DNA of 64,000 nucleotides. Origin: Candidatus Curtissbacteria bacterium (lineage in GTDB: Bacteria; Patescibacteria; Microgenomatia; Curtissbacterales; GWA2-41-24). The DNA lies in NCBI GenBank assembly GCA_030647775.1, contig JAUSJC010000010.1:186001-250000 (forward strand), given 5' to 3'. The translations under genes and the position numbers were made by a program. Shown here piece by piece: positions 25,960 to 34,723 of the stretch. Every line of letters begins with the position of its first letter. Positions within the stretch are counted from its first letter, which is position 1. The notes beneath the pieces were generated by a model. The model ran no database searches and was not told the origin of the DNA. It saw only the letters and a list, made by a program, of their open reading frames with translations.

Positions 25960-27588
25960 ATGATAGATACCGTTTGGAAAGTTAAGGAAAAAAATCCCGA
26001 CAAGGGAAGTAAGGATTGGCTAACCCATGTTCTTGCTAAAAACAGGGGGCTGATAACACCCCAGAAATTACAAGAATTTCTCAATCCCACGCTTGATCAA
26101 ATCTTAGCCGTAGAACTTTCCCAAGTGGAAACAAGTGTCAAAAGAGCTATTAACGCAATCAAAGGCAAAGAAAAGATCATTGTCTACTCCGATTACGACG
26201 CCGACGGTATTTGCGCGGCAGCCATCCTCTGGGAAACACTTTATGATCTTGGTGCCGACGCGATGCCTTATGTTCCTCATAGAATCAAAGAAGGTTACGG
26301 ACTTTCCAAGCCGGCCATATCCAAGCTGGCCAAGGAGGGCGTTAAGTTAATAATCACTGTCGATCACGGTGTTACCGCAACCGGCCAGGTTGAACACGCG
26401 AGTTCCCTCGGGCTGGATGTTATTATTACCGACCACCATGTTCTCCCCAAATTACTACCAAAACCATTTGCCATGTTTCATACAACGAGTCTTTGCGGCG
26501 CGGGTGTTGCCTGGTGCTTTGCCTGGGAAATTGCAAAAAAGTTAAAACCCGATTACAAAGAAAAACTTTTAGAAAAGTTAGAGCTTGCTGCCATTGCCAC
26601 CATTGCCGATCTTGTCCCTTTAACCGGCGGCAGCCGCGCAATTGTCAAAATTGGTCTCGAAAAACTCGCTAGAACCAAAAGGCCGGGCCTAAAAGCCTTA
26701 ATCCGTGCATCCCACGTCAATGGGAAAGTCGGCACATATGAAATTGGCCATATCCTGGCTCCCCGCATCAATGCCATGGGAAGAATCGAACATGGCCTGG
26801 ATTCACTCCGCCTCATTTGTGCCAAAAACCAAAATCAGGCAGATGAGCTTGCTCAGCTTCTTTCTAAAACCAATACCAGGAGACAAGATCTAACCACCAA
26901 AGCAATAACAAACGCGATGAGTTTGGTGAGAGACGATCATGTTGTCGGAGTGATTGCCAGCGAAAGTTGGCATGAAGGTATTATCGGTCTTGTTGCGTCT
27001 CGCTTAGTCGAAGCCTACAAAAAACCGATGGTTGTCATATCTATTGGTGAGAATTTTTCCAAAGGTTCCGCTCGTTCCATTCCGGGTTTTAATATCGTCG
27101 AAGCAATTCGCGCATCCAGCGAATTTTTGATGGACGCCGGCGGCCACCCGATGGCGGCAGGTTTTACCATCGAAACAAGACATATTGAAGCCTTCTCCGC
27201 CAAAATCAATCAACATTCTAAAAGCTTAATTACCGATGAACTTTTAACGCCGCTTATCGAAATCGAGTGCCAACTCGAAACATCCGATATTAATCATCAT
27301 GTTTTGGCTCAAACCGAACTGTTTGAACCATATGGTGTTGCCAATCCGATGCCTTTATTTGTGACGAAAAATCTGTTGGTTGAGGATGTCCGGACGGTTG
27401 GTGCGGCAAACGATCATCTAAAACTGCAGGCTTCCGGTCTTTCGGCAATCGGTTTTAATATGGGCAGACTGTCAAGCGATATCCGCCCCGGCTATTTAGT
27501 TGATTTGGTCTACACACTTGCCAAAGATAAATATGCCGGCAATGGCGGCCTTCAGCTAAAACTCAAAGACCTAAGGGTTAAGAATTAA
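25960..27588 (+). CDS. recJ: Single-stranded-DNA exonuclease RecJ
   Basis: 5'-3' ssDNA exonuclease of recombination and mismatch repair. Shows the DHH-superfamily motifs: VYSDYDADGICAAAILWE near residue 76, the TVDHGVTATGQ block, VIITDHHVLPK near 152, then DHHA1 with the nucleotide-contacting GGHPMAAGFTI near 395 and a C-terminal OB-like domain. The 542-residue length is close to E. coli RecJ. A TTG one codon earlier (25957) is possible, but the ATG at 25960 has the exact 6-nt spacing from the -10 box seen at many genes here. Confidence 0.94.
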   Translation: MIDTVWKVKEKNPDKGSKDWLTHVLAKNRGLITPQKLQEFLNPTLDQILAVELSQVETSVKRAINAIKGKEKIIVYSDYDADGICAAAILWETLYDLGADAMPYVPHRIKEGYGLSKPAISKLAKEGVKLIITVDHGVTATGQVEHASSLGLDVIITDHHVLPKLLPKPFAMFHTTSLCGAGVAWCFAWEIAKKLKPDYKEKLLEKLELAAIATIADLVPLTGGSRAIVKIGLEKLARTKRPGLKALIRASHVNGKVGTYEIGHILAPRINAMGRIEHGLDSLRLICAKNQNQADELAQLLSKTNTRRQDLTTKAITNAMSLVRDDHVVGVIASESWHEGIIGLVASRLVEAYKKPMVVISIGENFSKGSARSIPGFNIVEAIRASSEFLMDAGGHPMAAGFTIETRHIEAFSAKINQHSKSLITDELLTPLIEIECQLETSDINHHVLAQTELFEPYGVANPMPLFVTKNLLVEDVRTVGAANDHLKLQASGLSAIGFNMGRLSSDIRPGYLVDLVYTLAKDKYAGNGGLQLKLKDLRVKN

Positions 27589-27601
27589 TCCACATCGCAA
27601 G

Positions 27602-27651
27602 AGAGTTCTCGACTTCGCTCGAACAATATCGTTCGACTTGATGGAGAACTT
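27602..27651. repeat. GTTCTCGAC-type inverted repeat
   Basis: AGAGTTCTCGACTTCGCTCG ... GTTCGACTTGATGGAGAACT, imperfect inverted arms; a related AGCTTGTCGAGAAC sequence occurs at 43657-43682. Intergenic between recJ and aspS. Confidence 0.65.
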
Positions 27652-27672
27652 CCTTAATATCTAAAGATAAGT

Positions 27673-27678
27673 TAAAAT
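27673..27678 (+). promoter_or_regulatory. -10 box of aspS, leaderless
   Basis: TAAAAT with 6 nt to the ATG at 27685. TTCCTT at 27650-27655 is a weak -35 with 17-nt spacing. Confidence 0.5.
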
Positions 27679-27684
27679 CAAGCC

Positions 27685-29007
27685 ATGCAAAGAACAATTA
27701 TTGCCGATTGTCCGAAAAAGGTTGGAGAGAAGGTCGAAATCTACGGTTGGGTAGACACAAAAAGAGACCATGGAAAAATCACCTTTATCGATATCCATGA
27801 CTTTAGCGGTCAAATTCAGGTTGTTGGTAGTGGAGAAGATCTTTCCGCCCTCAAACCCCAATATGTCGTCAAGGTCGAAGGGGTAGTTCAAAAACGCCCG
27901 CCAGAAATGGTCAATGAAAAGTTAAAAACCGGCGAAGTTGAAATCAAAATCGATAAAGTAGAAGTCTTATCAAAAGCCGACGAATTACCTTTCGATTTGG
28001 GTATGGGAACTTTGGATTTGGAGCTTCCGACCCTGCTCGATTTTCGCGCCCTCACACTGAGGCACCCCAAAGTGAAAGCGATTTTTAAAGTTCAGGCAAA
28101 AGTTTTAGAAGGTTTTAGAAAAGCCGCCGAAGAAATTGGTTGTACAGAAATCATTGTTCCTACCATCGCCGCTTCGCAAACAGAAGGCGGCGCCGAAGTT
28201 TTTAAAGTCGATTACTACGGTCACAAGGCTTTCCTTACCCAAAGCCCCCAGCTCTACAAACAAATATTAATCCCGGTTTTTGAAAGAGTTTTCACCGTAA
28301 CCAAAGCTTACAGGGCGGAACCTTCGGTCACAACAAGGCACTTGTCGGAAGTCACCCAGATGGATTGCGAGATCGGTTTTGTCCAGTTTACCGATCTTCT
28401 GGATCTCTTAGAAAAAGTTGCCGTCGAGACGATCAAATACGCCGAAAGCGAGTGTGAAGAAATTTTAGATTCGTTGGGTCATAAAAAAATTGCTTTTGGG
28501 AAAATTCCAAGACTTACACTTCGAGAAGCTCAAGAAATAATTAAGAAAGAATATGGAAGGGATAACACCAAAGAAAAAGATTTAACTCCTCAAGACGAGC
28601 AAGACCTTTGCAAATGGGCGCTTGAAAAACATAAAAGTGATCTTGTCACTGTTACCCATTTTCCAACTGCCGCCAAACCTTTTTATACAAAACCGGATCC
28701 CGAAAATCCTAAGTTATCTCTAAGTTACGACCTCCTTTTTAGGGGAGTTGAAGTTCTTTCCGGCAGCCAGAGAATAGAAGGTTATGACCAGTTGGTAGAG
28801 AGCATAAAAAGTCGGGGAATGAACCCCAAAGATTTTGAAATGTATCTTATGGCTTTCAAATTTGGTATGCCCCCCGAAGGAGGATTTTCTTTTGGGCTGG
28901 AAAGAATAACAATGCACATCTTGAACCTTGCCAATATCCGTGAAGCATCCCTTTTCCCCAGGGATATGGAACGAGTAGATATTCGTTTCTCTAAATTAGT
29001 AAAGTGA
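27685..29007 (+). CDS. aspS: Aspartyl-tRNA synthetase, archaeal-type (possibly non-discriminating)
   Basis: Class IIb synthetase of 440 residues. The OB-fold anticodon domain (VEIYGWVDTKRDHGKITFIDI) is followed by the catalytic domain with SQTEGGAEVFKVDYYGHKAF, AYRAEPSVTTRHLSE (motif 2) and GGFSFGLERITM (motif 3). The short length, the lack of the bacterial GAD insertion, and the SQTEGGAE loop mark it as the archaeal/eukaryotic AspRS type. In bacteria this form often charges both tRNA-Asp and tRNA-Asn and needs GatCAB, but the specificity cannot be settled here. The stop overlaps the dacA GTG (GTGA). Confidence 0.9.
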   Translation: MQRTIIADCPKKVGEKVEIYGWVDTKRDHGKITFIDIHDFSGQIQVVGSGEDLSALKPQYVVKVEGVVQKRPPEMVNEKLKTGEVEIKIDKVEVLSKADELPFDLGMGTLDLELPTLLDFRALTLRHPKVKAIFKVQAKVLEGFRKAAEEIGCTEIIVPTIAASQTEGGAEVFKVDYYGHKAFLTQSPQLYKQILIPVFERVFTVTKAYRAEPSVTTRHLSEVTQMDCEIGFVQFTDLLDLLEKVAVETIKYAESECEEILDSLGHKKIAFGKIPRLTLREAQEIIKKEYGRDNTKEKDLTPQDEQDLCKWALEKHKSDLVTVTHFPTAAKPFYTKPDPENPKLSLSYDLLFRGVEVLSGSQRIEGYDQLVESIKSRGMNPKDFEMYLMAFKFGMPPEGGFSFGLERITMHILNLANIREASLFPRDMERVDIRFSKLVK

Positions 29008-29930
29008 AATTACCCCAAGCCGCTGTTGCCGCTTTAATTCTTGCCATTTCAATCTCCTTTTTCATATTGCCGAAGTATCGGCAGGATTTTCCGTTTACCG
29101 GGAGAGTCCAGAAAATCGATTTTCAGGATTCCTTAAAACTCGAACCATACCCGATTACCGTTTCCGGTTTTGAAAGCGCTCCAACTCTTTCCGCCCAAGC
29201 CGCCACCGTCATCGACAACAAAACTGGTGTGACCCTATTTGAAAAAGACCCGGATTTGAAACATCTTCCCGCTTCCACAACAAAGCTGATGACCGCCTTA
29301 GTTGCTTTAGAAAATTGCCTGCCCCAAACCGTCGTCAGGATCGGTTTCGTTGAAGAGAAAGGTACTAAAATGGGTCTTGCCGCCGGCGACCAATTGACAG
29401 TTGAAAGCCTCCTTTATGGACTGCTGGTTCCTTCCGGAAATGATGCGGCATTCGTACTTGCTTACTCTTGTAACGATTCTTATTTGGGGTTTATTGCCGA
29501 AATGAACAAAAAGGCTAAAGATTTAGGGATGGTAAATACCCATTTTGTAAATCCGGCCGGATTTGATGACCAGTTTCAATACTCGACGGCCCGCGATCTC
29601 ACAAAACTTTCCCGCGCCGCCGTTGCTAATCCGCTAATTTCTAAAATTGTGGCAACCAAAAGTATCGTAGTCAACGATGTTACCGGTACAAAAACGTATT
29701 ATCTGGAAAATGTTAATAAGCTTTTGGGTAAAGTTCCCGGAGTTGAGGGTGTAAAAACCGGTCAGACAGAAGGGTCTTTAGAAAACTTGGTCGCCAGAGC
29801 AACCCGCGGCGGCAATACCATTATCACTGTTGTACTTGGGTCTGGCGACCGATTCGGTGAAACCGGCCAGCTCATTGAATGGGCTTACAAAAACCACAAA
29901 TGGATCTCACCCGGCCAGCCGAAGCCCTAA
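29004..29930 (+). CDS. dacA: D-alanyl-D-alanine carboxypeptidase (PBP5-like)
   Basis: Secreted serine peptidase trimming peptidoglycan stem peptides. The N-terminal signal segment (AAVAALILAISISFFIL) is followed by the active-site triad motifs SxxK (LPASTTKLMTAL, near residue 92), SxN (PSGNDAAFVLAY, near 143) and KTG (GVKTGQTEGS, near 250). At 308 residues it has only a short tail after the catalytic domain, so the C-terminal beta domain and amphipathic anchor of E. coli PBP5 are missing. GTG start overlapping aspS; the 3' end overlaps the convergent gene by 4 nt. Confidence 0.92.
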   Translation: MKLPQAAVAALILAISISFFILPKYRQDFPFTGRVQKIDFQDSLKLEPYPITVSGFESAPTLSAQAATVIDNKTGVTLFEKDPDLKHLPASTTKLMTALVALENCLPQTVVRIGFVEEKGTKMGLAAGDQLTVESLLYGLLVPSGNDAAFVLAYSCNDSYLGFIAEMNKKAKDLGMVNTHFVNPAGFDDQFQYSTARDLTKLSRAAVANPLISKIVATKSIVVNDVTGTKTYYLENVNKLLGKVPGVEGVKTGQTEGSLENLVARATRGGNTIITVVLGSGDRFGETGQLIEWAYKNHKWISPGQPKP

Positions 29931-30943
29931 CGGGAAATCCATGCGTCATCTACAGCGTCAATAAAAGCTTTCAAACTGCCTCTTGATGTAAAAATATAAA
30001 CCGGCGTAAGATATTGACTCGTTTTGCTGCTTTCTACGTAACCCAGATTAATATTCGTTATTTCAAAAGTGTCTGAACTGGAATTGGCATTGAATACTCC
30101 TTGCCCATTTTGCAGCTCTGTGTATGCTTTGGTGACTCCCTTCAGTGGATAAGTAGCGAATTTGAACCTTTCAAGGTTGTAAATATTCATTTTTGCTCCA
30201 ACAATACCTTTATCGGTAACTTGGGCAACCACCTGACTTTTGCCGTCAGCAATTGGCAAAATTGGCAATTTATCTACGTCTGCCCTATAAAAATCGACTC
30301 TCACCAAATCGGAGCTGGAAAGTGACGAAGCCGGCACTAAATCGCTGGCGCTAAACTTTAAATTAGTCGTATAGACTCTATTATATGGAAATTCCTTGTC
30401 GCTTAAATTGAAGTTGTTGAAGAAGGTACGGGCTGTTCCAATGGCGTCATCCGTACTTTTTGGTTTTGAAATACCCTGCAGGCTTGTTTGATATAAAAAA
30501 TCGCCGCTGGAACTGTCAACTGTAAATATCCGCGAGCTGTCTTTTGCATCAACAAACCTAAAGCCTTGGGGGATAATCTGTGGGGCTAGGGTAAAACCGA
30601 TACTTTGTGCTTTCTTCTTTACGTCCTCAAGCTTCCCGAACGAAGAATTACTCGCCGATATTGCAAAAACTTTGGCACTGGTGGAAAGCTGTGGCAATTC
30701 GCCACTTATTGTTTCAATCTTGTAATTTATTGTCCCTTGTTGTCTTATTCCATCGGAAAAGTCGGTTTTGGGTAATTTTCCAAAAGCCACTATTGCTGTT
30801 GGCGGCGGCGGCGGAAAGAGGGAATTTCTAATACTCTTTCCGAAGAGAAACAGAACAAAAAGGATCAAAATTCCGCCTATCCCTAAAGCTGTAAAAACCG
30901 ATGCTCTTCGCCAAAAACTGGCAAAGTTTGTTAAGGTAATCAT
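29927..30943 (-). CDS. Membrane-anchored extracytoplasmic protein, unknown
   Basis: Protein of 338 residues with one N-terminal helix (ASVFTALGIGGILILFVLFLF), a proline run (FPPPPPTA), and a large soluble outside domain rich in S/D/F without cysteines. No family recognised. It is divergent from gltX with only 20 nt between the start codons, so the two promoters overlap: TACAAT for gltX reads as TTGTAT on this strand, 7 nt before this ATG. Codon use is like the neighbours. Confidence 0.6.
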   Translation of the reverse strand: MITLTNFASFWRRASVFTALGIGGILILFVLFLFGKSIRNSLFPPPPPTAIVAFGKLPKTDFSDGIRQQGTINYKIETISGELPQLSTSAKVFAISASNSSFGKLEDVKKKAQSIGFTLAPQIIPQGFRFVDAKDSSRIFTVDSSSGDFLYQTSLQGISKPKSTDDAIGTARTFFNNFNLSDKEFPYNRVYTTNLKFSASDLVPASSLSSSDLVRVDFYRADVDKLPILPIADGKSQVVAQVTDKGIVGAKMNIYNLERFKFATYPLKGVTKAYTELQNGQGVFNANSSSDTFEITNINLGYVESSKTSQYLTPVYIFTSRGSLKAFIDAVDDAWISR

Positions 30944-30957
30944 GCCTTTGATACAAT
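30928..30957 (+). promoter_or_regulatory. gltX promoter, leaderless and overlapping a divergent promoter
   Basis: TTGTTA (30928-30933), 18-nt spacer, TACAAT (30952-30957), 6 nt, ATG at 30964. Confidence 0.6.
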
Positions 30958-30963
30958 TCTAGC

Positions 30964-32286
30964 ATGTCTAAAGTCATAGATCCCAAGCGCAGTCGAGTCA
31001 TCGAGACCCTGAGTTTATCGAAGGGTCGAAGGACCACAGGTCCTGAGCGCAGTCGAAGGATTCGCGTTCGATACGCCCCTTCGCCTACAGGCATTCCGCA
31101 CATCGGTAATATAAGAACCGCCCTTTTCAATTACCTATTTGCAAAAAACCAAAATGGCGATTTTCTACTGCGCATCGAAGATACCGATCAAAACCGGTTA
31201 ATACCCGAATCCGTCGAAAAAATCAAAGAAAGCCTCGAGCTCCTGGGCCTAAAGTGGGATGAAGAGGAACACCAATCAAAACGGTTGGAAATCTACAAAA
31301 AGCATTTGGACATTCTTAAGGGAAAAGATTTGGCATATGAAGATGACGGTGCCTGGCGTTTTAAAGTTGAAAAGGGCAAAACACTGCAGTGGGATGATGT
31401 CGTTCATGGACAGGTTAAATTTTCATCAGACGTTATCGAAGACTTCATCATCATAAAATCCGACGGATTTCCCACTTATCACTTTGCTTCTGTTGTAGAC
31501 GATCACGATATGCAGATTTCCCACGTTTTCCGCGGCGATGAATGGATTTCTTCAACACCAAAACACCTACTAATATACCAGGCGTTTGGATGGGAACCGC
31601 CAAAGTTTGTCCACTTGCCGCCAATTCTCGGGGCTGACCATAAAAAACTTTCCAAGCGCGAAGGCGCCAAATCGGTAATTGAATACATAGAAGAAGGATA
31701 TCTTCCGGAGGCGATTGTTAACTTTTTAGCATTTCTGGGTTGGTCACCCAAAGATGATAGAGAAATTTTCAGTCTTGAGGAGCTCACTCGCGAATTTTCC
31801 CTCGACCGCATCAACAAAAACAGCCCAATTTTTAATTTGGAAAAATTAAATTGGTTCAATAGTCAGTGGCTCCGAAGACTTCCACAAAAAGAATTATCCA
31901 AAAAAATCAAAAAAGCTTTTCCAAGATATGATCCAAAAATTGTCGGGAAACTCACCCCCCTTATCCAGAAAAGGATTACAAATGTTAACGATTTTCCAAA
32001 ACTTTGCAATTTCTTTTTTGAAGTGCCAAAACCTTTAGATTCGGTTGTCGAAAAAGGTGTTCTGTCAAAAGTAGCCGAGAATTTTGTTAAAGTTTCGTGG
32101 AATGCGGAAGAAATTAAAAATTCGATAGAAGATTTTGCCCAAAGTCAAAAAGTCGACAAGAAAGATTTAATAGTCAGCATAAGAAATATTGTGGCAGGCA
32201 GACCTGTTACGCCCCCGCTTTACGAGTCGTTAGAAATATTAGGTAAAGATGAAACTATTGCAAGGCTCAAAAAATATGTCAGCTAG
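30964..32286 (+). CDS. gltX: Glutamyl-tRNA synthetase with repeat-encoded N-terminus
   Basis: Class I synthetase with YAPSPTGIPHIGNIRTALFN (HIGH motif at about residues 46-49), the GDEWISSTPKHLLIYQAFG block and KKLSKREGAKSV (KMSKS). The family normally starts right at IRVRYAPSPTG. Here about 32 extra residues, rich in RSR, SLSKG and PERSR, come first, encoded by two or three CCTGAG-n-TCGAAGG elements (30979-31062). The start at ATG 30964 is supported by the leaderless promoter. Since GluRS binds ATP close to its N-terminus, tolerance of the extension is notable. Overlaps the next gene by 11 nt. Confidence 0.94.
   Translation: MSKVIDPKRSRVIETLSLSKGRRTTGPERSRRIRVRYAPSPTGIPHIGNIRTALFNYLFAKNQNGDFLLRIEDTDQNRLIPESVEKIKESLELLGLKWDEEEHQSKRLEIYKKHLDILKGKDLAYEDDGAWRFKVEKGKTLQWDDVVHGQVKFSSDVIEDFIIIKSDGFPTYHFASVVDDHDMQISHVFRGDEWISSTPKHLLIYQAFGWEPPKFVHLPPILGADHKKLSKREGAKSVIEYIEEGYLPEAIVNFLAFLGWSPKDDREIFSLEELTREFSLDRINKNSPIFNLEKLNWFNSQWLRRLPQKELSKKIKKAFPRYDPKIVGKLTPLIQKRITNVNDFPKLCNFFFEVPKPLDSVVEKGVLSKVAENFVKVSWNAEEIKNSIEDFAQSQKVDKKDLIVSIRNIVAGRPVTPPLYESLEILGKDETIARLKKYVS
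30979..31062 (+). repeat. Palindromic elements forming the gltX N-terminus
   Basis: GACCCTGAGTTTATCGAAGG (31005-31024) and GTCCTGAGCGCAGTCGAAGG (31040-31059), preceded by a degenerate CCCAAGCGCAGTCGAG. A stretch of about 34 nt spanning AGTCGAGTCATCGAGACCCT onward recurs at the start of the gene at 46431. Confidence 0.8.
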
Positions 32287-32938
32287 AAAAACTATTGTTG
32301 CAGTTTTTGCCCATCCGGACGATGAGGCCTTTGGCCCTTCCGGAACTATCGCCAAGTTTACCAAAACCCACGACGTTTATCTTCTTTGCGCGACAAAGGG
32401 GGAAGCGGGCAAAGATTTCGGCAACCATAAAAATCTGGCAAAAGCCCGGGTAAACGAATTAAAAAAATCGGCCAAAATATTAGGTGTTAAGAAAATTTAT
32501 TTTCTAGGGTTTATCGATGGGACACTGTCCAATTCTCTTTACCATGCGCTTGCTAAAAAGATCGAAAATCACCTAAAAAGATTAAAGCCGGAAACGGTAA
32601 TTACAACTGAACCAAGAGGCGTTTCCGGCCATATCGACCATATCACCGTTTCCATGACTACAAGTTTTGCCTGCCGGAAATTGCCGTTTGTCAAAACCAT
32701 CCTTTACCATTGCATAACGGACAAGATGCGCAGTGGGTTTGGCGACGATTATTTTGTTTATTTTCCGCCCGGTTATAAAAAAAGTGAAATCGGTAAAATT
32801 GTTGATGTTTCCGATGTCTGGGACGTAAAAATGAAAGCAATGTTTGCCCATAAATCGCAGATTCAAGATGCCAAAAGGATACTTGAAAGGCGTCAAAACT
32901 TTCCCAAGAAAGAATATTTTCTAGTCGTCAGTAAATAA
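32276..32938 (+). CDS. LmbE/PIG-L-family deacetylase (MshB/BshB-like)
   Basis: Zinc-dependent N-acetylglucosaminyl deacetylase family. Metal and catalytic motif AHPDDEAFGPSGTIAKF near residue 10, ATKGEAGKD near 41, and the third ligand motif GVSGHIDHITVS near 115. I start it at the ATG at 32276 (MSARKTIVAVFAHPDD), giving 220 residues; an upstream TTG or ATG would run far into gltX. The next gene is an MshC-like ligase, so a role like MshB (deacetylating a GlcNAc conjugate before cysteine attachment) is an attractive inference, but the family has many other substrates. Confidence 0.85.
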   Translation: MSARKTIVAVFAHPDDEAFGPSGTIAKFTKTHDVYLLCATKGEAGKDFGNHKNLAKARVNELKKSAKILGVKKIYFLGFIDGTLSNSLYHALAKKIENHLKRLKPETVITTEPRGVSGHIDHITVSMTTSFACRKLPFVKTILYHCITDKMRSGFGDDYFVYFPPGYKKSEIGKIVDVSDVWDVKMKAMFAHKSQIQDAKRILERRQNFPKKEYFLVVSK

Positions 32939-32941
32939 TTA

Positions 32942-34096
32942 ATGAAACTTTTTAATAGTTCCGCCAAAAAAGAGGAAGCTGTTGATCTTTCAAAACCCAT
33001 CGGTATCTATGTCTGCGGCGTAACCCCATACGATACAACTCACCTCGGTCACGCTTTTACATTCATAACTTACGATGTTTTGGTCCGCTATCTAAGATTT
33101 CTTGGTGCCAAAGTTGCTTATGTGCAAAATGTTACCGATATTGACGACGTCATTTTAATCAAGTCAACATCCATTGGAGTTAATTGGAAAAAACTTGGGG
33201 AAAAAGAGACTAAAAACTACCTTGCCAATATGGATTCGTTAAATATGCTTCGTCCGGATTTTTATCCTCTTGCCACCGACCACATTACTACGATGATACG
33301 AATCATCGTAGTACTTTTAAAAAGGGGTTTCGCATACGAGAAAAATAAATCCGTATACTTCAGTATCAAGTCTTACAAAAAATTTGGCCAGCTTTCTAAA
33401 TATGGTTATGACGCCATGCTGCAAATTGCCAATGACCGCGGCAACTTCCCGCTTGACCCCGATAAAAATGACCCTCTGGATTTTGTGCTCTGGCAGGCGC
33501 AGAAACCTGGTGAACCGGCTTGGAATTCACCATGGGGAAAGGGTCGTCCCGGTTGGCATATTGAATGTTCGGCTATGTCCATAAAATATCTGGGCCCGAC
33601 TGTAACAATCCATGGCGGGGGAGAGGATTTAATTTTTCCTCACCATGAATGCGAAATTGCCCAAAGTGAAAATTACACAGGGAAGCAGTTTGTAAAAATC
33701 TGGATGCACACCGCTATGGTTTATTGTCAAAACAAAAAAATGAGCAAATCTCTTGGCAACATGATTTTTGTCCACGACCTCTTAAAAAAATATTCGGCAA
33801 ACGAAATTCGCCTTTTTCTCCTAATGCACCACTGGCGCCGTTCTTGGAATTATCAGGAGTCGGATCTTAAAACTGCAGAAATTTTAGCCAAAATATTTGA
33901 GTCTCAATCTAAAGATGGGAATTTAAAAAAAGACGAGCTTAAAAAACTAATCCCGGATTTTTTCCATGCCCTGGATGATGATCTTAACACCCCAGATGCA
34001 ATTACCGCCCTCGACAACTTCGCTAAATCAAACGCGCAAAATAAAGGCTCGGTTATTAAAAATTGCTCTGAAATTCTTGGACTGCGGTTTAGCTGA
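32942..34096 (+). CDS. CysRS-family ligase, MshC-like
   Basis: Protein of 384 residues of the cysteinyl-tRNA synthetase / mycothiol ligase (MshC) family. HIGH-like HLGH at 34-37, KMSKS at 266-270, zinc ligands Cys25, Cys209 and His234. Several stretches recall MshC more than CysS: YVCGVTPYDTTHLGHAFTFI, VQNVTDIDDVILIKS followed by WKKLGEKE, DPLDFVLWQAQKPGEPAWNS, and GGGEDLIFPHHE. It lacks most of the tRNA-binding C-terminal domains of CysS (about 460 residues). Either a minimal CysRS or the cysteine ligase of a low-molecular-weight thiol pathway; the upstream deacetylase favours the second. The 3' end overlaps greA by 8 nt. Confidence 0.75.
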   Translation: MKLFNSSAKKEEAVDLSKPIGIYVCGVTPYDTTHLGHAFTFITYDVLVRYLRFLGAKVAYVQNVTDIDDVILIKSTSIGVNWKKLGEKETKNYLANMDSLNMLRPDFYPLATDHITTMIRIIVVLLKRGFAYEKNKSVYFSIKSYKKFGQLSKYGYDAMLQIANDRGNFPLDPDKNDPLDFVLWQAQKPGEPAWNSPWGKGRPGWHIECSAMSIKYLGPTVTIHGGGEDLIFPHHECEIAQSENYTGKQFVKIWMHTAMVYCQNKKMSKSLGNMIFVHDLLKKYSANEIRLFLLMHHWRRSWNYQESDLKTAEILAKIFESQSKDGNLKKDELKKLIPDFFHALDDDLNTPDAITALDNFAKSNAQNKGSVIKNCSEILGLRFS

Positions 34097-34589
34097 CTAT
34101 TTCGAGCTTGCGAGAAACAAGCTTTCTTATTTTAATTTCGATAATTCTGTAGTCTGCTTTTCCGCTTGGCGAATAAACGCTAACAATATCCCCAACCCTT
34201 TTTCCAAGAAGCGCACTGCCGATTGGCGAGCTGTCGGAAATTTTCCCCTTTAAGGGATCAGCTTCTTGCGCGCTGACTATTGTAAATTGCATATTATCTT
34301 CGCCGGCATTAATTACCACTTCGTTTCCAAAACCGACAATTTCCGCTTCCTCGGCTTGTGTTACTTCGCCAAGCCGCATCATTAGTTTTAACTCGCGGAC
34401 GCGGCTGTCTATTTTTCCAAGTTCTTCTTTTGCCGCGTGGTAGCCCGCGTTTTCCGAAAGGTCTCCCTGTTCGCGCGCGGCCACAAGCCGCGTCAAAACC
34501 CCCGGCCTTCTGGCGGCAAGCCCCTCAAGTTCTTTTTTTAGGTTTTCAAAGCCTTCCGGCGTAAATTTAAAGCTCGGTAGTTTTCTCAC
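34089..34589 (-). CDS. greA: Transcription elongation factor GreA
   Basis: Rescues stalled RNA polymerase by stimulating transcript cleavage. The 166-residue protein has the N-terminal coiled coil with the acidic tip (EQGDLSENAGYHAAKEE near residue 40) and the C-terminal FKBP-like domain (SPIGSALLGKRVGDIV near 120). The start is GTG at 34589 with TATAAT exactly 6 nt upstream (34601-34596), a clear leaderless arrangement. It converges with the MshC-like gene. Confidence 0.94.
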   Translation of the reverse strand: MRKLPSFKFTPEGFENLKKELEGLAARRPGVLTRLVAAREQGDLSENAGYHAAKEELGKIDSRVRELKLMMRLGEVTQAEEAEIVGFGNEVVINAGEDNMQFTIVSAQEADPLKGKISDSSPIGSALLGKRVGDIVSVYSPSGKADYRIIEIKIRKLVSRKLEIVS

Positions 34590-34595
34590 AGAACA

Positions 34596-34601
34596 ATTAT
34601 A
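34596..34601 (-). promoter_or_regulatory. -10 box of greA, leaderless
   Basis: TATAAT on the minus strand, 6 nt before the GTG. TTAACA (34626-34621) may be the -35 with a 19-nt spacer. Confidence 0.6.
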
Positions 34602-34723
34602 TAAGCACGAATAGAAAATTTGTTAATACCAAAATCTTCCGTTGGCACTGGTTTATCCTTCGTACTCGAAGGGTTGACTATGCTGGAACGTTCTATTTGA
34701 GTATCTAAGGCTGTTCTTTGAAT

